Positions 1 through 8,623 of a stretch of 64,000 nucleotides of DNA are shown piece by piece. The notes under the pieces are model-generated. The model did no database searches. It saw nothing but the letters and a program-made list of their open reading frames with translations, and was not told the origin of the DNA. The first letter of the stretch is position 1, and the number at the start of each line of letters is the position of its first letter. Source of the stretch: Flavobacterium sp. GT3R68. GTDB lineage: Bacteria > Bacteroidota > Bacteroidia > Flavobacteriales > Flavobacteriaceae. A program made the position numbers and the translations under genes. The stretch lies in the NCBI RefSeq assembly GCF_007109225.1, contig NZ_VJZK01000001.1:702731-766730 (forward strand), in the 5' to 3' direction.

Positions 1-78
1 TCGGGTAAAGATGGTCAAAAATGCCGTTGACAAAGTTATGGCAGCTAAAACACAAAATATAATAAGTATAATCGACAT
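1..78 (-). CDS. nuoJ: NADH-quinone oxidoreductase subunit J, N-terminal fragment
   Basis: Only the first 26 codons lie in the window, and the reading frame runs off the left edge. The start codon overlaps the nuoI stop in a TAATG arrangement, as expected for coupled nuo genes. The visible residues form one hydrophobic segment (starting MSIILIIFCVLAAI), matching the first membrane helix of NuoJ, a membrane-arm subunit of complex I. Position after nuoI is the usual nuo order. The identification rests on gene order and the hydrophobic start; the rest of the protein cannot be seen. Confidence 0.8.
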   Translation of the reverse strand, partial: MSIILIIFCVLAAITLSTAFLTIFTR

Positions 79-635
79 TAGTTAACGTTTTTAAGTTGGG
101 CATTCGCTTGAGCATTTTTCATTGCTTCATCCAAAGGCATGACTAATTTATCTTTTCCGAAAATAAAATCTTCTCTTTCATAACTAGAAGGAACCAGTTC
201 TTTGGAAGTTGTCAGGTAAATGGCATCTTTCGGACACGCTTCCTCACACAATCCACAGAAAATACAACGCAGCATATTGATTTCATATATTGTCGCATAT
301 TTTTCTTCACGATATAGCAATTCTTCGCCTTTCTGGCGTTCCCCGGCTTTCATCGTGATGGCTTCTGCCGGACAGGAAAGTGCACACAAACCACAGGCGG
401 TACAGTTTTCACGTCCCAGTTCGTCACGCTTCAACTGGTGCTGACCGCGGTACACCGGACTCATTTCCCGAACCTGTTCCGGGTACTGAATCGTCACTTT
501 TCTGCGGAACAAGTGTTTAATCGTAATAATCAAACCTTTGATAATCGCAATCAGATACATTCTTTCCAAAAAGGTCATCTCCTTGTTAGAGACTTGCTTC
601 TTTCTTCCCGATAAGGATATGTTTTCTATCGACAT
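78..635 (-). CDS. nuoI: NADH-quinone oxidoreductase subunit I (2x 4Fe-4S)
   Basis: This 185-residue protein is the complex I subunit carrying the N6a and N6b iron-sulfur clusters, which pass electrons towards cluster N2 in NuoB. Two ferredoxin-type motifs are visible: CTACGLCALSCP starting near residue 78 and CIFCGLCEEACP near residue 124. An amphipathic N-terminal segment (about residues 20-45) fits docking on the membrane arm. It is separated from nuoH by 171 bases holding a dispersed hairpin repeat, and its stop overlaps the nuoJ start. Length and motifs are normal for the family. Confidence 0.96.
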   Translation of the reverse strand: MSIENISLSGRKKQVSNKEMTFLERMYLIAIIKGLIITIKHLFRRKVTIQYPEQVREMSPVYRGQHQLKRDELGRENCTACGLCALSCPAEAITMKAGERQKGEELLYREEKYATIYEINMLRCIFCGLCEEACPKDAIYLTTSKELVPSSYEREDFIFGKDKLVMPLDEAMKNAQANAQLKNVN

Positions 636-655
636 TTTATTTTTATTTTTTATTT

Positions 656-755
656 GAAGCTATTCCTGCTTTCCGTTTCAATCTTTTATCCTGATTTGTT
701 TCAGGATCCTGAAACAAGTCCAGTATAAAAGGATTTCCACTGCTATCAGGGCTAA
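656..755 (+). repeat. Dispersed intergenic hairpin repeat, copy A (between nuoH and nuoI)
   Basis: The left end GAAGCTATTCCTGCT and right end CTGCTATCAGGGCTAA match those of two other copies in this window (40306-40373 and 51350-51450). Between the conserved ends lies a copy-specific stem: AATCTTTTAT pairs with ATAAAAGGATT, and an inner TTCAGGATCCTGAA palindrome is present. Relative to the nuo transcript it is in reverse orientation. It looks like a REP- or MITE-like element that has settled inside the operon. Confidence 0.7.
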
Positions 756-806
756 GGCATTTCTATATATTTAGTCCTAATATTTCCCCTTCGGGGGTTA
801 GGGGGC

Positions 807-1859
807 TTATAATCCTAAATAGGCTGCTATTTCTCCTCTCAAAATTACGATTCCGGTAATCATAATATTGACAATCGACAACGGAATCAATATTCTCCAT
901 CCCAAATGCATCAATTGGTCGTAACGGAATCTTGGAATTGTCCATCTCACCCACATATAGAAGAAAATAAACGCGCAAATTTTGATAAACAACACTACAA
1001 TCCCTAAAATATTCGCCGGATTGACACCTACGTTTTCCACCATCCATTCCATTCCCGGATAATTGTAACCTCCAAAGAACAATACCGCTAAAATCGTAGA
1101 AGAGATAAACATATTCGCATATTCAGCAAATAAATAAAATCCCATTTTCATCGATGAATATTCGGTGTGGTATCCACCAATCAATTCGCTTTCACATTCC
1201 GCTAAATCGAATGGCGTCCTGTTTGTTTCGGCGAAAGCGCAAATCAAGAAGATCAAAAACGACAACGGCTGATAAAATACATTCCAGTTCATCCCGGATT
1301 GTTGTAACGATATTTCTCTCAGACTCAAGGTTCCGGTCATCATCAACAAGGCGATTATCGAAAGTCCCATAGCCACTTCATACGAAACCATTTGCGAAGC
1401 GGCACGAACCGCTCCCATCAAAGAAAATTTATTATTCGAGGCCCAGCCACCAATCATGATACCGTATACTCCAACGGAAATTACACCGAAGATGTACAAT
1501 AAGGCCACATCAATATCGGTTGCCTGTAAGATGACGTCCCTGCCAAAAACATGCAGTTTGTCCCCCCAGGGAATCACGGCACTCGTCATTAAAGCGGTAC
1601 TCATGGCGATAATCGGACCTAGGAAAAACAGGAATCTATTAGGAGTGTTGGGCTCAAATTCTTCTTTCGAGAATAATTTTAGTCCATCGGCAAGCGGCTG
1701 TAATAATCCACCCCAACCTGCACGGTTTGGCCCTTGTCTATCTTGTAGAAAAGCTGCTACTTTACGTTCAGCCCACGTCGAATACATAGCCATAATCATT
1801 GTAATCGCGAAAACTACGGTGATAATGATACTTTTTTCTATAATAATTGTACTGTCCAT
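807..1859 (-). CDS. nuoH: NADH-quinone oxidoreductase subunit H
   Basis: The 350-residue polytopic membrane protein is the complex I subunit that helps form the quinone-binding chamber at the junction of the peripheral and membrane arms. Family signatures are visible: AERKVAAFLQDRQGPNRAG near residue 30, and the acidic loop ETNRTPFDLAECESELIGGY (about residues 210-230). Around eight hydrophobic helices can be counted. The stop of nuoG overlaps the start by one base, so the genes are translationally coupled. After the stop there is a C4-TTCG-G4 hairpin (786-797) without a U-run. Confidence 0.97.
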   Translation of the reverse strand: MDSTIIIEKSIIITVVFAITMIMAMYSTWAERKVAAFLQDRQGPNRAGWGGLLQPLADGLKLFSKEEFEPNTPNRFLFFLGPIIAMSTALMTSAVIPWGDKLHVFGRDVILQATDIDVALLYIFGVISVGVYGIMIGGWASNNKFSLMGAVRAASQMVSYEVAMGLSIIALLMMTGTLSLREISLQQSGMNWNVFYQPLSFLIFLICAFAETNRTPFDLAECESELIGGYHTEYSSMKMGFYLFAEYANMFISSTILAVLFFGGYNYPGMEWMVENVGVNPANILGIVVLFIKICAFIFFYMWVRWTIPRFRYDQLMHLGWRILIPLSIVNIMITGIVILRGEIAAYLGL

Positions 1860-2902
1860 TAAAGATTCCCTTTTTTAAATTCTTCTTCTTCTTGTTTACT
1901 CAATGGAACAGCAGGCATACTTATTTTTTTACGATCTTGCTCCCTACCTTTCAAAATACCTGTTTCAGTAGCGATATGAACTGTTTCTAATTTTTTCTCG
2001 TATTTGTTTTGGTTGATAACCGAATCCTTTTCGAAAATTCTCGGTCCTTCAATAACCCAGTGTGATGGGTCTTTGTGGTCAAAACGACAACCGTTACAGA
2101 TAAATTCTTCTACTTCATGGTATTCATCTTTTCTTCCGGTAACCCTTTGTATCTCATCACCAAACATCCACACGGTCGTTTTTCCGCAACATTTATCGCA
2201 ATCGCGGTGTGCATTATACGGTTTGTTAAACCAAACTCTCGATTTGAAACGGAACGTTTTGTCAGTTAACGCACCCACAGGGCAAACGTCAATCATATTT
2301 CCGGAGAATTCATTATCGATGGCTTTGGAAATACAAGTTGAAATATTCGAATGATCTCCTCTGTCCATCACGCCATGAACGCGATTGTCAGTCAATTGAT
2401 CGGCTACCATCACACAACGGTAACACAGAATACAACGATTCATGTGCAACTGGATGTTAGGGCCAATATCTTCCGGTTCGAATGTTCTTTTTTCTTCGAT
2501 GAAACGGGTTTTGGATTTTCCGTGTTCAAAACTTAAATTCTGTAAATCACATTCACCGGCCTGATCACAAATCGGACAGTCCAATGGGTGATTGATCAGT
2601 AAAAATTCTGTTACCGACTGTCTTGCTTCTTCAACTCTTGGGGAGGATTTACTGTTCACTTCCATTCCGTCCATACATCCTGTCACGCAGGAAGCCATCA
2701 GTTTTGGCATCGGTCTTGGATCGGCTTCGCTTCCTTTGGAAACTTCCACCAAACAACAACGACATTTCCCACCGCTACCTTCTAATTTAGAATAATAGCA
2801 CATGGCTGGTGGTACGGATTCGCCTCCAATTTTTCTGGCGGCTTGCAAGATGGTGGTTCCTGCTTCAACTTCAATTTCCTGACCGTCTATGGTTACTTTC
2901 AT
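1859..2902 (-). CDS. nuoG: NADH-quinone oxidoreductase subunit G, short form
   Basis: This 347-residue protein holds only the iron-sulfur N-terminal part of NuoG. Visible ligands are the 2Fe-2S set (C35, C47, C50 and a downstream Cys), the His-containing 4Fe-4S loop HPLDCPICDQAGEC (about 105-118), and the ferredoxin-like motifs CILCYRCVMVA and DVCPVGALT. The large molybdopterin-oxidoreductase-like domain of the E. coli protein (about 900 residues in all) is absent. A further cysteine-rich stretch (CDKCCGK, FICNGC) closes the protein. From memory, a short NuoG is usual in Flavobacteriaceae, so I do not call it broken. A four-helix-bundle gene separates it from nuoF. Confidence 0.93.
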   Translation of the reverse strand: MKVTIDGQEIEVEAGTTILQAARKIGGESVPPAMCYYSKLEGSGGKCRCCLVEVSKGSEADPRPMPKLMASCVTGCMDGMEVNSKSSPRVEEARQSVTEFLLINHPLDCPICDQAGECDLQNLSFEHGKSKTRFIEEKRTFEPEDIGPNIQLHMNRCILCYRCVMVADQLTDNRVHGVMDRGDHSNISTCISKAIDNEFSGNMIDVCPVGALTDKTFRFKSRVWFNKPYNAHRDCDKCCGKTTVWMFGDEIQRVTGRKDEYHEVEEFICNGCRFDHKDPSHWVIEGPRIFEKDSVINQNKYEKKLETVHIATETGILKGREQDRKKISMPAVPLSKQEEEEFKKGNL

Positions 2903-2909
2903 TTATTAA

Positions 2910-2993
2910 GTCTTAATGTCTTAATGTCTTAACGTCTTAATGTCATTTATGCCGGGCCCTTCGACATGACTTTTGACTTTATGACTTTTGACT
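2910..2993 (+). repeat. Short tandem repeats between nuoG and the four-helix-bundle gene
   Basis: Four copies of the 8-base unit GTCTTAAT run from 2910 to 2941, the third ending in C. Two direct copies of ATGACTTTTGACT follow at 2966-2978 and 2981-2993. The second pair overlaps the 3' end of the downstream four-helix-bundle gene. These low-complexity repeats frame that gene and suggest it was inserted into the nuo operon. Confidence 0.75.
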
Positions 2994-3353
2994 ATCATTT
3001 AAATATTTTATAAATCCACTTATCAACTTTGAAATGTTTGAAACATCCTCAAATAACTCTTCAAATTCTAATTTTGAAATATAGTTTAAATCCAGTGCTA
3101 AGTACAACTGAGATCTTACTTCACCTGCTGATGCTTTTGCAATGTATAAGAAATAAACAAATTCTATATCTGTACTCCTTTCAAATCCTTCTGCAATATT
3201 CGAAGAAATTGAAATTGATGCTCTTCTTATCTGTCTTGTTAAATCAAAATCTTTTTTAAAAGTTTGATTTTCTGTTATTTCGTAAATCCTCTTATTAAAC
3301 AATCTTGCTTTTTGCCAAGAATTAATTTCTTCGAATGAATTGAATTTCCCCAA
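2979..3353 (-). CDS. Four-helix-bundle protein (23S rRNA intervening-sequence type)
   Basis: This 124-residue protein matches the four-helix-bundle family first known from open reading frames in 23S rRNA intervening sequences. Typical features are visible: W13-Q-K-A-R, DLTRQIRRASISISSNIAEGFER in the middle, and the EFVYFLYIAKASAGEVRSQL helix. Members are common in Bacteroidota and scattered through genomes; their function is not established. Here the gene sits between nuoF and nuoG in the same orientation, surrounded by short repeats, so it is probably cotranscribed with the complex I genes but has no obvious role in the complex. Confidence 0.88.
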   Translation of the reverse strand: MGKFNSFEEINSWQKARLFNKRIYEITENQTFKKDFDLTRQIRRASISISSNIAEGFERSTDIEFVYFLYIAKASAGEVRSQLYLALDLNYISKLEFEELFEDVSNISKLISGFIKYLNDSQKS

Positions 3354-3373
3354 TTTATAATCCGCTAAGACTT

Positions 3374-4729
3374 TTAGACATTCGACATTATGACTTTAGA
3401 AAAAGGTTCCGCCACAAAGTGATCTCTGTTTTTTATTTTTTCCGGGAAACGGACATGGTATTCAAATTCGTCCCTGAAATGACGAATTGCTGCTGCTACC
3501 GGCCATGCTGCTGCATCACCAAGCGGACAAATCGTATTACCTTCAATTTTACTCTGAATGCTCCATAACAAATCGATATCTTCTTCACGGCCGTGACCGT
3601 TTTCAATTCGGTGCAATACTTTTTCCAACCAACCGGTTCCTTCGCGGCAAGGCGAACATTGGCCACAGCTTTCATGGTGGTAAAATCTTGAAAAATTCCA
3701 GGTATTTCTAACAATACAGGACGTATCGTTATACACTATAAAACCGCCAGAACCCAACATCGATCCGGATGCAAATCCACCATCGCTTAAAGATTCATAC
3801 GACATCAATCGGTCTTCTCCGGCTGCCGTTTTGTAGATTAAATGAGCAGGTAAAATTGGCACAGAACTTCCTCCCGGTACAAATGCTTTTAAAGGTCGCT
3901 CTGAACTCATTCCGCCTAAATACTCATCGGAATTCATAAATTCATAAACCGATAAACCCAATTCAATTTCATAAACGCCCGGATTTTTGATGTGTCCTGA
4001 TGCTGAAATTAATTTGGTTCCGGTAGAACGTCCAATTCCAATTCGGGCATAATCCGCACCTGAATTATTTACAATCCACGGCACAGCGGCAATGGTTTCC
4101 ACATTGTTTACTACCGTAGGATTTGCCCAAAGTCCCGAAACTGCCGGAAATGGCGGCTTGATTCTTGGGTTTCCTCTTTTTCCTTCCAGAGATTCAATTA
4201 ATGCGGTTTCTTCACCACAAATGTAAGCTCCGGCACCAATTTGGACATATAATTCCAAATCAAAACCCGAACCTAAAATATTTTTTCCTAAAAAACCAGC
4301 AGCTTTCGCTTCGGCAATAGCTCTTTCTAAAATTTTGTAAATCCACATATATTCTCCACGAATATAGATGTACGATAAATTGGCGCCCAAAGCATAACTG
4401 GAAGTAATCATTCCCTCGATCAATAAGTGAGGAATGAATTCCATCAGATAACGGTCTTTAAAAGTTCCTGGCTCTGATTCGTCGGCATTGCAAACCAAAT
4501 GTCTTGGTTTTCCTGATTTTTTATCAATAAAACTCCATTTCATTCCTGCCGGAAATCCAGCGCCACCACGACCTCTGAGTCCGGAAGTTTTTACTTCTTC
4601 CACCACTTCATCGGGTGTCATTGTTTTCATGGCTTTTTCCACTGAAGCATAACCTCCGTTTTGACGGTATACTTCATAGGTTCTGATTCCCGGAACATTT
4701 ATTTTGTCTAATAATATTTTTTTTGACAT
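3374..4729 (-). CDS. nuoF: NADH-quinone oxidoreductase subunit F (NADH/FMN-binding)
   Basis: The 451-residue protein is the NADH dehydrogenase subunit of complex I, oxidising NADH through FMN and passing electrons to the N3 cluster. The glycine-rich nucleotide site GRGGAGFPAGMKWSF lies near residue 54, the FMN/NADH segment GAYICGEETALIESLEGKRG in the middle, and the 4Fe-4S motif ESCGQCSPCREG with a later ICPLGDA near the C-terminus. Length is normal. It lies one base after nuoE, indicating coupling. Confidence 0.97.
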   Translation of the reverse strand: MSKKILLDKINVPGIRTYEVYRQNGGYASVEKAMKTMTPDEVVEEVKTSGLRGRGGAGFPAGMKWSFIDKKSGKPRHLVCNADESEPGTFKDRYLMEFIPHLLIEGMITSSYALGANLSYIYIRGEYMWIYKILERAIAEAKAAGFLGKNILGSGFDLELYVQIGAGAYICGEETALIESLEGKRGNPRIKPPFPAVSGLWANPTVVNNVETIAAVPWIVNNSGADYARIGIGRSTGTKLISASGHIKNPGVYEIELGLSVYEFMNSDEYLGGMSSERPLKAFVPGGSSVPILPAHLIYKTAAGEDRLMSYESLSDGGFASGSMLGSGGFIVYNDTSCIVRNTWNFSRFYHHESCGQCSPCREGTGWLEKVLHRIENGHGREEDIDLLWSIQSKIEGNTICPLGDAAAWPVAAAIRHFRDEFEYHVRFPEKIKNRDHFVAEPFSKVIMSNV

Positions 4730-4730
4730 C

Positions 4731-5261
4731 TTATTTATCGTGTAATATTATTTTATTGTCTTTACAATCAGCGATTAACTGGTCGATTTTTTCTTCCGTC
4801 AGATGTTCCTGATAAAAGTCACCCAACTGCATCATCGGGGCATAACCACAAGCGCCTAAACATTCAACACCACGTACTTCAAACATACCGTCTGGGGTTG
4901 GTTCGCCTACTTTTACGCCTAATTTGTTACAGGTGTAATCCATTAAATTCTCCACTCCATTCAGACAACATGGGGAAGTCTGGCAAAATTCGAACATGTA
5001 TTTACCAATTGGTCTTTGATTGTACATAGAGTAAAAAGAAGCTACTTCATATACTTCAATCGGTTTGATCTGAAGAATTTCAGCAACTCTGTCCATTAGT
5101 TCAATGCTCAACCAGTTGTCGTGAGCATCCTGAACTTCATGTAAAACCGGTAATAAGGCTGATTTTCTTTTATCGGAAGGATAATGACTGATTAATTCAT
5201 TGATGCGAGTCATCAAAGCGTCAGTAATATTTATGTTTTGTGTTTGATTTGTGTGTTCCAT
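4731..5261 (-). CDS. nuoE: NADH-quinone oxidoreductase subunit E (2Fe-2S)
   Basis: A 176-residue thioredoxin-fold subunit holding the N1a 2Fe-2S cluster next to NuoF. The four cysteine ligands are visible in CQTSPCCLNG and ECLGACGYAP. The preceding helical domain (HEVQDAHDNWL, YEVASFYSMYNQ) is characteristic. Its start lies three bases after nuoD and its stop one base before nuoF. Confidence 0.96.
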   Translation of the reverse strand: MEHTNQTQNINITDALMTRINELISHYPSDKRKSALLPVLHEVQDAHDNWLSIELMDRVAEILQIKPIEVYEVASFYSMYNQRPIGKYMFEFCQTSPCCLNGVENLMDYTCNKLGVKVGEPTPDGMFEVRGVECLGACGYAPMMQLGDFYQEHLTEEKIDQLIADCKDNKIILHDK

Positions 5262-5264
5262 AAT

Positions 5265-6503
5265 TTATGCGTCTAATTCTCCCGCAATTACATTTAAACT
5301 TGACAATATTACGATGGCATCAGAAAGTAATGCACCTTGGATCATTTCCGGATAGGCTTGATAATAAATAAAACAAGGTCTGCGGAAATGCAGTCGGTAA
5401 GGAGTACGGCTTCCGTCAGTAACCAAGTAAAAACCAAGTTCCCCGTTTCCACCTTCCACTGCATGGTAAATTTCTGCTACCGGAACCGGAACTTCACCCA
5501 TTACAATTTTGAAATGGTAAATCAAGGATTCCATGGTCGTGTACACGTCTTCTTTTGGAGGAAGGTAATAATCCGGAACTTCAGCGTGATAGTCGTTTCC
5601 TTCCGGCATTTTTGCTAACGCTTGTTTGATGATGCTCAGACTTTCCCATACTTCGGCATTTCTTACGCAGAAACGATCATAAGTATCACCTGATTTTCCG
5701 ACAGGAACCACAAAGTCAAAATCTTCATAAGAACTGTACGGGTGTGCGACACGAACGTCATAATCTACTCCTGCAGCACGCAGGTTTGGACCTGTAAATC
5801 CGTATGAAATTGCTTTTTCAGCAGAAATCGGGCCTACATTAACGGTGCGGTCAATAAATATTCTATTTCTTTCGAACAGGTTTTCGAATTCTTTCCAGGC
5901 AATCGGAAATTCTTCTAAAAACACATCTAATTTTCTAAATGCCTCCGGTGACCAATCTCTTTCGAAACCACCGATTCTTCCCATGTTGGTAGTCAGACGG
6001 GCTCCGCAGATTTCTTCATAGATCTCATAAACTTTTTCACGGAATTGGAAAACATATAAAAATCCGGTATAGGCTCCGGTATCCACACCAAGAATCGAAT
6101 TACAGATCAAGTGGTCGGTAATACGAGCCAGTTCCATTACGATTACCCTTAAATATTGCGCTCTTTTTGGAACTTCAACACCTAATAATTTCTCCAATGT
6201 CATCCACCATCCCATATTGTTTATAGGAGAGGAGCAGTAGTTCATTCGGTCGGTAAGGGGAGTAATCTGGTAAAAAGGACGGTTCTCCGCAATTTTTTCA
6301 AAGGCGCGGTGAATGTAGCCAATGGTTGGTTCGGCCTCTAAAATTCTTTCCCCATCCATTAAAAGGATGTTCTGAAAGATTCCGTGCGTTGCCGGGTGTG
6401 TAGGGCCTAAATTCAGAACAGAAAGCTCGCTTCCTTCATCATTCATCCTCTTTTTTATAATTTCAGCATATCGATGCTCCGGTGGTAATAATAGTTCTGA
6501 CAT
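5265..6503 (-). CDS. nuoD: NADH-quinone oxidoreductase subunit D (49 kDa type)
   Basis: The 412-residue subunit forms the quinone-reduction site with NuoB. The conserved N-terminal NLGPTHPATHG motif, the IGYIHRAFEKIAENR segment and the C-terminal LSDAIVILSSLNVIAGELD are present. It is separate from NuoC, unlike the fused NuoCD of E. coli. The gene is 22 bases from nuoC. Confidence 0.97.
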   Translation of the reverse strand: MSELLLPPEHRYAEIIKKRMNDEGSELSVLNLGPTHPATHGIFQNILLMDGERILEAEPTIGYIHRAFEKIAENRPFYQITPLTDRMNYCSSPINNMGWWMTLEKLLGVEVPKRAQYLRVIVMELARITDHLICNSILGVDTGAYTGFLYVFQFREKVYEIYEEICGARLTTNMGRIGGFERDWSPEAFRKLDVFLEEFPIAWKEFENLFERNRIFIDRTVNVGPISAEKAISYGFTGPNLRAAGVDYDVRVAHPYSSYEDFDFVVPVGKSGDTYDRFCVRNAEVWESLSIIKQALAKMPEGNDYHAEVPDYYLPPKEDVYTTMESLIYHFKIVMGEVPVPVAEIYHAVEGGNGELGFYLVTDGSRTPYRLHFRRPCFIYYQAYPEMIQGALLSDAIVILSSLNVIAGELDA

Positions 6504-6525
6504 TTATAGAATGTGAAAAATTATA

Positions 6526-7047
6526 TTAGTAATTGTCTACGGTTCTTCCGAAAAAACGATCGTCTTTATCAGTTCTTCCGCCATCTTCCATAGGGAATTC
6601 TTTTCTCATCGGAAATGAGGTCATCTCATCCATATTCAAAATACGTTTCAATTGCGGATGTCCTATGAATTTGATTCCATAAAAATCGTAGGTTTCTCTT
6701 TCCATCCAGTTGGCCGATAAGAAAATATTGGAAACCGTTCTTATTTCCGGATTCTCGCCGCTAATAAAAGTTCTGATTTTGATACGGATGTTCTCATACC
6801 AGTTATGCATGTGATATACCACTGCAAATTGTCTGTGCATTTCATTATCCGGATAATGGATGCCGCATAAATCAGTCAGAAAATTGAAACGCAGGGTTTC
6901 GTCATTTTTCAAAAAAAGCATTACTGCGGTAATTTTATCGGCGGCAACCTCAAAAGAAAAAACATCTCTTTCCTGGTTAAAATGAAAAACATCTTCCCCA
7001 AATGTTTCCGTCAATTTATCTTGAATCTGGATTGTTTCTAAAGCCAT
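6526..7047 (-). CDS. nuoC: NADH-quinone oxidoreductase subunit C (30 kDa type)
   Basis: A 173-residue protein with the 30-kDa subunit signature: ERETYDFYGIKFIGHPQLKRIL followed by the C-terminal MRKEFPMED. It is a structural subunit of the hydrophilic arm and contacts NuoD. The start overlaps the nuoB stop by one base. Length fits the unfused family. Confidence 0.95.
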   Translation of the reverse strand: MALETIQIQDKLTETFGEDVFHFNQERDVFSFEVAADKITAVMLFLKNDETLRFNFLTDLCGIHYPDNEMHRQFAVVYHMHNWYENIRIKIRTFISGENPEIRTVSNIFLSANWMERETYDFYGIKFIGHPQLKRILNMDEMTSFPMRKEFPMEDGGRTDKDDRFFGRTVDNY

Positions 7048-7595
7048 TATTTAATGTTATAAGAGGCTAATAATTCTTTGTATTCAGGAGAATTTCTTCT
7101 TCTAACGGATTCGTTTCGTACCAATTCCTGTAATTTCATTACGCCGTCAACGATTTGTTCCGGTCTTGGAGGACATCCGGGTACGTATACGTCAACAGGA
7201 ATAACCTTATCGATTCCCTGCAAAACAGAATACGTATCGAAAATACCACCTGAACAGGCGCAGGCACCAACAGAAATCACCCAACGGGGCTCAGCCATTT
7301 GTTCGTAAACCTGACGTAAAATTGGGGCCATTTTTTTGGAGATCGTTCCCATCACCATTAACATATCCGCTTGACGGGGAGAAAAACTCACACGCTCAGA
7401 GCCAAATCGTGCCAAATCATAATGTGAAGCCATGGTTGCCATGAACTCAATTCCGCAACATGAAGTTGCAAAAGGCAATGGCCAAAGCGAATTGGCTCTT
7501 GCCATCCCTACGACGTCATTCAGTTTTGTAGCGAAGAAACCTTCACCGACAACACCTTCTGGCGGCTCCACCATCTTTATTTTTGAATCGCTCAT
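7047..7595 (-). CDS. nuoB: NADH-quinone oxidoreductase subunit B (N2 cluster)
   Basis: This 182-residue subunit carries the terminal 4Fe-4S cluster N2 that reduces quinone. The tandem cysteines are in PFATSCCGIEF (C46, C47), with the other ligands in GACACSGG and VPGCPPRPE. It is 98 bases downstream of nuoA, a gap with no recognisable element, and overlaps nuoC by one base. Confidence 0.97.
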   Translation of the reverse strand: MSDSKIKMVEPPEGVVGEGFFATKLNDVVGMARANSLWPLPFATSCCGIEFMATMASHYDLARFGSERVSFSPRQADMLMVMGTISKKMAPILRQVYEQMAEPRWVISVGACACSGGIFDTYSVLQGIDKVIPVDVYVPGCPPRPEQIVDGVMKLQELVRNESVRRRNSPEYKELLASYNIK

Positions 7596-7693
7596 TGTAT
7601 TTAGTTTTTAGATTTCGATTAGATCTGTATCTAAAATTTGAAATCAATATTTTTAAAATCACTTGTGTAAATAATCTACAGATGTAAATTATC

Positions 7694-8059
7694 TTATTCC
7701 CATTCCAATGCTTTTTTCTTGATGATATAGAAAAATCCCACCAACAGAAGCATCATGAATATGACCATTTTGACCATCCCTTCTATTCCCAGTTCCTTGA
7801 AGTTGATGGCCCAAGGATAAAGAAAAATAACTTCGACATCAAACAGAACAAATAAAATGGCTACTAAGAAATATTTTACAGAGAAAGGAATACGGGCATT
7901 TCCCACTGATTCAATCCCACATTCGAAGTTCTCATCTTTTATTTGTGAATTTCTTTTCGGCCCTAAAAGTCCCGAAATTAACACTGTTCCTACAACAAAT
8001 CCTACCGCAAGAATAAACTGCATAAGGATAGGAAGATAGCTTAGCTGGGTTGTTTGCAT
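7694..8059 (-). CDS. nuoA: NADH-quinone oxidoreductase subunit A
   Basis: A 121-residue membrane protein with three hydrophobic helices, the first gene of the complex I operon. The conserved FECGIESVGNAR loop (the mobile TM1-TM2 loop at the quinone cavity) and FDVEVIFLYPWA in helix 2 are visible. A consensus Bacteroidota promoter precedes it (8090-8120), giving a short leader. Confidence 0.95.
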   Translation of the reverse strand: MQTTQLSYLPILMQFILAVGFVVGTVLISGLLGPKRNSQIKDENFECGIESVGNARIPFSVKYFLVAILFVLFDVEVIFLYPWAINFKELGIEGMVKMVIFMMLLLVGFFYIIKKKALEWE

Positions 8060-8089
8060 ATTTTGTAATATTAACCTTGAAATTAACTA

Positions 8090-8120
8090 CAAAGGTAAGT
8101 TTTCAATAATTAAATAACAA
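8090..8120 (-). promoter_or_regulatory. Bacteroidota-type promoter of the nuo operon
   Basis: Read on the minus strand, TTG (8120-8118), a 20-base spacer and TACCTTTG (8097-8090) match the TTG-N17-23-TAnnTTTG consensus of the Bacteroidota primary sigma factor. It ends about 30 bases before the nuoA start codon. Confidence 0.7.
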
Positions 8121-8221
8121 CCCTATGAATCAATTTCGGTTTGTTTTGCGTGTTAAATAAACGCAGTTTTTATTAATTATAAATAAGGATGCTTTTTTGG
8201 GTTTAAATTTCAGTTTATTGC

Positions 8222-8254
8222 AAAAAAAAAACGTTCCGAAATTAATCGGAACGT
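8222..8254 (-). terminator. Rho-independent terminator of the cold-shock gene
   Basis: On the minus strand, a perfect 8-bp stem (ACGTTCCG / CGGAACGT) with an 8-base loop is followed by a long run of T. It lies about 40 bases after the stop of the cold-shock gene and before the nuoA promoter, insulating the two. Confidence 0.85.
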
Positions 8255-8295
8255 CTTTAAACATTCAATAGGTAACAAAAATAATCTATATATTT

Positions 8296-8496
8296 TTAGT
8301 CTTCAAGTACTGCAACTTGTGCAGCTACTTTACCTTTTCTTCCTTCTTCTTCTTCGTAACTTACTCTGTCACCTTCTCTCAACTCTTCAGCTCTAATACC
8401 TGAAGCGTGAACGAAAATGTCTTTTCCTGTTTCTTCGTCTGTAATGAATCCGTAACCTTTTGATTCATTGAAAAATTTAACTGTACCTGTACGCAT
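8296..8496 (-). CDS. Cold-shock domain protein (CspA family)
   Basis: A 66-residue single cold-shock domain, an OB-fold that binds single-stranded RNA or DNA. Both RNA-binding motifs are visible: KGYGFI (RNP1) and DIFVHAS (RNP2), after the family start GTVKFFNESKG. It has its own promoter (8526-8555) and a strong terminator, so it is a single-gene unit. Whether it responds to cold cannot be told from sequence. Confidence 0.95.
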   Translation of the reverse strand: MRTGTVKFFNESKGYGFITDEETGKDIFVHASGIRAEELREGDRVSYEEEEGRKGKVAAQVAVLED

Positions 8497-8525
8497 TGTA
8501 ATAGTAATAATAATTTATAATGATA

Positions 8526-8555
8526 CAAATGTAACCTTTAATATAATACGCACAA
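8526..8555 (-). promoter_or_regulatory. Bacteroidota-type promoter of the cold-shock gene
   Basis: On the minus strand TTG (8555-8553), a 19-base spacer and TACATTTG (8533-8526) fit the Bacteroidota promoter consensus. It leaves a leader of roughly 25-30 bases before the start codon at 8496. Confidence 0.7.
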
Positions 8556-8623
8556 CATTCTTACGTTAAAATTTTGTAAAAATATTGATATTTAGTGTTT
8601 TAGAGCCTTTTTTTATGCGTAAA

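Noticed and set aside
786..797. C4-TTCG-G4 hairpin as the nuoH terminator
   Set aside because: No U-run follows, and nuoI and nuoJ continue the operon; it is at most a stabilising hairpin.
1154..1878. Plus-strand open frames across nuoH and nuoG
   Set aside because: They lie opposite highly conserved genes, have low-complexity composition and no family motif; they are shadows of the coding strand.
1859..2902. NuoG at 347 residues as a truncated pseudogene
   Set aside because: The frame is complete, all iron-sulfur ligands are present and the gene overlaps nuoH in the usual way; short NuoG proteins occur in this family.
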